Assembly: GCF_009856865.1 (NCBI RefSeq) | Contig: NZ_WVUD01000022.1 | Span: 1-64,000 of the forward strand | DNA: 64,000 nucleotides | Origin: Solidesulfovibrio aerotolerans | GTDB taxonomy: Bacteria > Desulfobacterota > Desulfovibrionia > Desulfovibrionales > Desulfovibrionaceae | Direction: 5' to 3' | In this document: piece after piece, positions 60,512 to 64,000 of the stretch | Layout of the letters: each line of letters begins with the position of its first letter | Numbering within the stretch: position 1 is the stretch's first letter | Position numbers and translations under genes: made by a program | Notes under the pieces: model-generated | Databases searched by the model: none | What the model was told of the DNA's origin: nothing | What the model saw: the letters and a program-made list of their open reading frames with translations, nothing else

Positions 60512-61180
60512 ATGCCCGAAACAACCCGCATCCTGCCCATCACCGCCCCGGAAGAAATCGAAGCCGCGTCGCTGGCCATCATCGATGCCGAGGTTCCCGA
60601 GCCGCGCCCCTACGTCGGCCCCCAATGGGACATCGTGCGCCGGCTTATCCACACCACCGCCGACTTTGAACTGCTTAAGCTTGTGCGCTTCTCCGCCAAC
60701 GCCGTGCAAGCCGGCCTCACCGCCCTGGACCAGGGCGCAACGATTATCACCGACACCGAAATGGCCCGCTGCGCCATCCCGTTGCGCCGCTTGCAACCCT
60801 TTGGCTGCACTGTGCGCTGTTTTATGAACGACCCCGACGTCGTTGCCGCTGCCGCAGCCGCCGGCTCCACCCGGGCCGCCCTGGCCATGGACTTCGCCCT
60901 GGATCTGCCCGGACCAGTCATTTTCGCCATCGGCAATGCCCCGACCGCGCTGCTGCGCCTCATTAAACGCCTCAACAGCGGTGCCCCCGCCCCGGCACTG
61001 GTCATCGGCATGCCCGTGGGGTTCGTCAACGCCGCCGAATCCAAAGCCCTGCTCCAAACCCGGGCCGACGTCCCCTGGATCACCATCAAAGGCCGCAAAG
61101 GCGGCTCAGCCCTGGCCGGGGCCACAGTCAACGCACTGGCCATCGTGCTACGCGCGGCCGGGGCAGCCGGAAAAGCCTAA
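60512..61180 (+). CDS. cbiC: Precorrin-8X (cobalt-precorrin-8) methylmutase
   Basis: A 222-residue enzyme that moves the C-11 methyl to C-12 to form hydrogenobyrinic or cobyrinic acid in corrin synthesis. Family blocks are RLIHTTADFELLKLVRFS (with the catalytic His), ITDTEMARCAI, FAIGNAPTALLRLI and IGMPVGFVNAAESK. SD AGAGG. As an anaerobe it would use the cobalt-early pathway. Divergent from NikK/NikL and followed by composite element C. Confidence 0.95.
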   Translation: MPETTRILPITAPEEIEAASLAIIDAEVPEPRPYVGPQWDIVRRLIHTTADFELLKLVRFSANAVQAGLTALDQGATIITDTEMARCAIPLRRLQPFGCTVRCFMNDPDVVAAAAAAGSTRAALAMDFALDLPGPVIFAIGNAPTALLRLIKRLNSGAPAPALVIGMPVGFVNAAESKALLQTRADVPWITIKGRKGGSALAGATVNALAIVLRAAGAAGKA

Positions 61181-61186
61181 TGGAAT

Positions 61187-61470
61187 CGGGGCTCTGCCCC
61201 GAACCCCGCCGGGACGCTGTCCCGAACCCTGCCAGGGCTCTGCCCTGGACCCGCCGGGGGGGATCATCCCCCCCGGACCCCCTGGATGGGGCGGGATAGG
61301 CACGTGGGGTGGAGGTGCGGTCGTTGGCGGGAGAGCTGTCGGGAAGGGAGACGGGCGGCGGCGTTTCGACGTTTGTGGCCGCAATTCGGTAGGGGTTCGG
61401 TGGCGCAGGAGCGCCGCCAAACCCCTACCGAATTGCGGCCACAAGGTGCGCCAGCGGCGAAGCGCCGCAT
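61187..61470 (+). repeat. Composite hairpin element C
   Basis: Box 1 here is expanded: hairpins CGGGGC-TCT-GCCCCG (61187), CGGGAC-GCT-GTCCCG (61210), CCAGGGC-TCT-GCCCTGG (61232) and CCGGGGGGGAT-C-ATCCCCCCCGG (61254) follow each other with ACCC[CT]GC links. A spacer, a 34-bp inverted repeat (61373-61406 with 61411-61444, one mismatch, one wobble, AGGA loop) and hairpin GCGGCG-AAG-CGCCGC (61454-61468) plus AT follow. It lies in the 398-base gap between convergent cbiC and ychF; no gene is visible. Confidence 0.78.
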
Positions 61471-61476
61471 TGAAGA

Positions 61477-61511
61477 TAAGGCCAGGAATTGCTTTGCAAT
61501 TCCTGGCCTTA
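61477..61511. terminator. 16-bp stem between cbiC and ychF
   Basis: TAAGGCCAGGAATTGC pairs perfectly with its complement around TTT. This lies in the middle of the convergent gap and probably stops transcription from both sides. T-runs are absent, so it is a stem-only candidate. Confidence 0.6.
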
Positions 61512-61514
61512 AAG

Positions 61515-61570
61515 ATGGGGGGTCCGGGGGCTTCAAGCCCCCGGCGGGGCCTGGGGCAGCGCCCCAGTCT
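61515..61570 (-). repeat. Inverted copy of hairpin box 1
   Basis: On the minus strand, CTGGGGC-GCT-GCCCCAG is followed by GCCCCGC and CCGGGGGCTTGAAGCCCCCGG, then ACCCCCC. It has the same build as box 1 at 61187-61276 but in opposite orientation, so the cbiC-ychF gap carries box 1 at both ends pointing inward. It lies just after the ychF stop. Confidence 0.65.
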
Positions 61571-61578
61571 TATCGCTC

Positions 61579-62685
61579 CTACACATTAAACAAAAAGTGC
61601 ACCACGTCGGCGTCGGCCATGACGTATTCTTTGCCTTCCTGGCGCAGCACACCGGCGGCGCGGCATTTGGCCTCGGTCTGATGCTTGGTGTAGTCGTTAA
61701 AGGCAATGACCTCGGCCCGGATAAAGCCGCGTTCGATGTCGGAATGGATCTCGCTGGCAGCGGCCGGGGCCTTGGTCCCGGTGGTGATGGTCCAGGCCCG
61801 GACTTCCTTGGGGCCGACGGTGAAAAAGCTGATCAGCCCAAGCGTCTGGTAGGCCAGCCGCACCACCCGGTCCAGGCCGGATTCGGTCAGGCCATAGGAA
61901 GACAGAAATTCCTGGCGGTCCTCGTCGGAAAGTCCGGCCAAGTCCTCTTCCATGCGGGCGCACACCACCACCATCTCGGCCCCGCGCGATTCGGCCACGG
62001 CCCGCACCTTGTCCACCAGCGGGTTGTCCTTGCCGATGTCGCCCTCGGCCACGTTGGCGCAGTAGATGACGCGCTTGGCCGACAGCGGCCGGATTTCCTC
62101 AACCAGGGCAATCATGCCCGGCGTGTCCGCGCCCTCCACGGAAATGGCGGGCTTGCCGGCCATCAGGTGGTCGAGCAGGCGCTTGCCGGCCTCGACCTTG
62201 TCGAGCAAGTCCCGGTCCTTGCTGCCCTTGGTCTGCTTGATCATCCGATCCAGCCGGTTTTCCAGGATCTGGGCGTCGGCCAGGATCAGTTCGGTATCGA
62301 TGACGTCGATATCGCGGGCCGGGTCCACCGTGCCGGAGACATGGACCACATCCGGGTCTTCAAAGGCCCGGGCCACGTGGATGATGACTTCGGTTTCGCG
62401 GATATGGGCCAGAAATTTGTTGCCCAGGCCCTCGCCCTTGCTGGCCCCGGCCACAAGGCCGGCGATGTCGGTGAAACGCACCGTGGCCGGCAGCACCTGC
62501 TGGGGCTTGGCCAGCACAGCCAGGGCGTCCAGACGCGGGTCGGGCACCGGGGCGATGGCCACGTTGGGTTCGATGGTGCAGAACGGGTAGTTGGCGGCCT
62601 GGGCGTTCTGGGCTTTGGTCAGGGCGTTAAAAAGCGTGGATTTACCGACGTTTGGCAAACCCACGATGCCGACGGAAAGGGCCAT
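61579..62685 (-). CDS. ychF: Ribosome-binding ATPase YchF
   Basis: A 368-residue Obg-family P-loop protein that prefers ATP. The N-terminus is the G1 motif GLPNVGKSTLFNALT, then NYPFCTIEPN and DIAGLVAGASKGEGLGNKFL (G3), a coiled domain and a C-terminal TGS domain (VGPKEVRAWTITTGTKAPAA, DYTKHQTEAKCRAAG). The position of the NKxD motif has the YchF-type CANVAE form. It is highly conserved in bacteria. The 101-base gap upstream carries the lipoprotein gene's terminator. Confidence 0.97.
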   Translation of the reverse strand: MALSVGIVGLPNVGKSTLFNALTKAQNAQAANYPFCTIEPNVAIAPVPDPRLDALAVLAKPQQVLPATVRFTDIAGLVAGASKGEGLGNKFLAHIRETEVIIHVARAFEDPDVVHVSGTVDPARDIDVIDTELILADAQILENRLDRMIKQTKGSKDRDLLDKVEAGKRLLDHLMAGKPAISVEGADTPGMIALVEEIRPLSAKRVIYCANVAEGDIGKDNPLVDKVRAVAESRGAEMVVVCARMEEDLAGLSDEDRQEFLSSYGLTESGLDRVVRLAYQTLGLISFFTVGPKEVRAWTITTGTKAPAAASEIHSDIERGFIRAEVIAFNDYTKHQTEAKCRAAGVLRQEGKEYVMADADVVHFLFNV

Positions 62686-62751
62686 GGGGCGGTGATCCTT
62701 TAGCGGCGCAGGGAAGCGCCGGATGCGGCCGCTGCGCGGCCGATTACGAGG

Positions 62752-62782
62752 AAAAAGCCCGGACCGCGCCAGCAGTCCGGGC
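62752..62782 (-). terminator. Rho-independent terminator after the lipoprotein gene
   Basis: On the minus strand GCCCGGAC pairs with GTCCGGGC around a ten-base loop and is followed by five T. It lies four bases after the lipoprotein stop. Confidence 0.85.
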
Positions 62783-62786
62783 CGAA

Positions 62787-63416
62787 TTACTTGACTTCCC
62801 GGGTGCGCAGGATGGTTTTTTCCATGAAATGGATCAGTTCGTAGTCCGAGGCCATGCGGCTGAGCGCCTTGGACACGGTCATGCTCAGCAGCTTGTCAAA
62901 CTCCGGCTCCACGCCCGAAGCCGGCAGCTTCCAGACCGTTTCGCCCTCATAGCGCCGGGTCAGCTTCTGGCCGTTGTTATCCGCCGTGACCGTGACCACG
63001 GCCACGGCCCGGGCGGCCAGATGGGTGTTTTCCTGGCTGGGCTTGTAGGAAAGCTCGGTCAGTTCCACCGTGAGGGTGCGCACCACGGATTCGCGGGCCG
63101 GGGACGGGGTGAAGCCCTTGTCGCGAAGGCCCTTTTCCACAGCGGTGCGCATGGCCGGCGACGGGTCGCAGGCCGTGGCGAGCTTGCCGCTCATGGACGA
63201 GGCCGGATTGCACAGCCCCACTTCGGCGCTTGGCCGGGAATCCTTAACGGCGGTGGACACTTCGACGCCCCGGCCCAGGGCCTCGGGCTCGACAACGACC
63301 GACGGGGTCACGGTGGCCTGCTGCCCGGCGCAACCGGCCAGACAGAAAGCCACGGCCAAAGCCGCAAGAAGGGCCGACGCCCGAAGGCGTCGGCTCCGTG
63401 TGGATAACTTTTTCAT
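62787..63416 (-). CDS. YajG-like lipoprotein
   Basis: A 209-residue lipoprotein with lipobox LAGC at the end of the signal peptide (LAALAVAFCLAGC). The mature domain follows the YajG pattern: PSVVVEPEALGRGVEVSTAVKDSRP, then EKGLRDKGFTPSP and LTVELTELSYK, with a C-terminal helical part. The role is unknown; related E. coli YajG is a minor outer-membrane lipoprotein. ATG 63416 gives the signal peptide; the longer frame from 63494 overlaps tpx. It is downstream of tpx in the same direction. Confidence 0.75.
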   Translation of the reverse strand: MKKLSTRSRRLRASALLAALAVAFCLAGCAGQQATVTPSVVVEPEALGRGVEVSTAVKDSRPSAEVGLCNPASSMSGKLATACDPSPAMRTAVEKGLRDKGFTPSPARESVVRTLTVELTELSYKPSQENTHLAARAVAVVTVTADNNGQKLTRRYEGETVWKLPASGVEPEFDKLLSMTVSKALSRMASDYELIHFMEKTILRTREVK

Positions 63417-63456
63417 AATCGCACCTGCGACCGCCTCCAGGGCGGACAGGCCGTCT

Positions 63457-63972
63457 CTACAAGACCTTGCCCAAGGCCGCAAGGGCGGCGGCATAGTCCG
63501 GCTCGTGGGTCACTTCCGGCACCAATTCCATATAGACCACCTTGCGATCCGGCCCAAGAACCAGCACAGCCCGGGCAAGGAGGCGCAGTTCCTTGATAAG
63601 CAGGCCATAGGCCTGACCAAAGGAGGCGTCGCGATGATCGGACAGGGTTGTAATGTTGGTCACGCCGGCCGCATCGGCCCAACGCTTCTGGGCAAAGGGC
63701 AGGTCCATGCTGACCACCAGCGCCTTGGCCTTGCCGGTGAGACTCTCCATTTCCTTATTGAATTTACGGGCTTCGAGATCGCACACGGCTGTGTCCAGGG
63801 ACGGCACGGCAATGAGGATCAAGCCTTTTTCAGTGAAATCGGCCAGTTTGGCCGGGGCCAGTTCGTTGGTCAGGACGGCAAAGTCCGGGGCCGTGTCGCC
63901 AACCGCCACGGGGTTGCCGGCAAGGGTCAGGGGGCCGCCAAGAAAGGTAATAAGACCGGTGCGCTCGCTCAT
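63457..63972 (-). CDS. tpx: Thiol peroxidase, single-cysteine form
   Basis: A 171-residue peroxiredoxin of the Tpx family: AVGDTAPDF, the peroxidatic Cys64 in PSLDTAVCDLEARKF, and PFAQKRWADAAG, where E. coli Tpx has the resolving Cys (C95); here it is Ala99. No other cysteine exists in the protein, so it must be reduced directly by an outside thiol. SD GAGGAGG before ATG 63972. It reduces peroxides, protecting an anaerobe during oxygen exposure. Confidence 0.92.
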   Translation of the reverse strand: MSERTGLITFLGGPLTLAGNPVAVGDTAPDFAVLTNELAPAKLADFTEKGLILIAVPSLDTAVCDLEARKFNKEMESLTGKAKALVVSMDLPFAQKRWADAAGVTNITTLSDHRDASFGQAYGLLIKELRLLARAVLVLGPDRKVVYMELVPEVTHEPDYAAALAALGKVL

Positions 63973-64000
63973 AGGCGCGTTCCTCCTCAAGGGGTGATGG

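Overview
The window is a gene-dense, GC-rich bacterial chromosome segment that most resembles the Desulfovibrionaceae (a Desulfovibrio or Solidesulfovibrio type sulfate reducer). This placement is an inference. It rests on the orange-protein (ORP) Mo-Cu cluster typical of anaerobic Desulfovibrio, abundant chemotaxis, c-di-GMP and flagellar genes, corrin genes, NikK/NikL-like metal proteins, and a dense set of intergenic GC-rich palindromes. I see no phage, insertion sequence or CRISPR array.

Layout. 1-2008: trpB-trpA, preceded by a palindromic repeat that also supplies the trpB ribosome binding site. 2140-8241: LysE exporter, receiver-histidine kinase, CheY-like regulator, an orphan periplasmic binding protein followed by a chemoreceptor, and PhoU. 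8424-13701: MFS exporter, MarC, pyruvate kinase, DUF1844 protein and argC. 13815-20501: Nif11 protein, DUF1847 protein, bestrophin-like membrane protein, isochorismatase-type hydrolase, then a coupled glycosyltransferase-asparagine synthase-MFS operon on the minus strand. 20737-22611: CheV, PilZ protein and tRNA-Ser(UGA).

22914-29588 is the most coherent system: a sigma54-dependent regulator, a sigma54-type promoter with two upstream copies of a GGGCG/CGCCC element, and a co-directional operon of NifX-like proteins, a Mrp/NBP35 ATPase, an IscU-like scaffold, two ferredoxin-MinD ATPases, an FmdB zinc ribbon and a degenerate receiver. This is a rearranged and enlarged version of the ORP gene set known from D. 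vulgaris.

29673-39134: GDSL autotransporter, GAF/HD-GYP protein, glycosyltransferase, and a BMP-type nucleoside ABC importer operon. 39237-47086: two radical SAM enzymes, a flippase and glycosyltransferases, probably a surface glycan or glycolipid locus. 47365-53231: zinc-ribbon/Yip1 membrane protein, SAM hydroxide adenosyltransferase with cobS, FliJ, a MotE-like protein and truA. 53176-57790: hook-associated-like protein, phenylacetate-CoA ligase and a DMT transporter. 58287-63972: small secreted protein, a possible Fur-controlled small RNA, NikL/NikK-like metal proteins divergent from cbiC, ychF, a lipoprotein and a one-cysteine thiol peroxidase.

The least explained signal is intergenic. 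Three composite elements (about 49265-49457, 55333-55555, 61187-61470) share a GC hairpin box, a 19-34 bp inverted repeat whose two arms co-vary between copies, and a GC hairpin with a conserved AAG loop. A second dispersed palindrome family carries the module TGCCTCCGGCGGC. Both deserve a genome-wide search.
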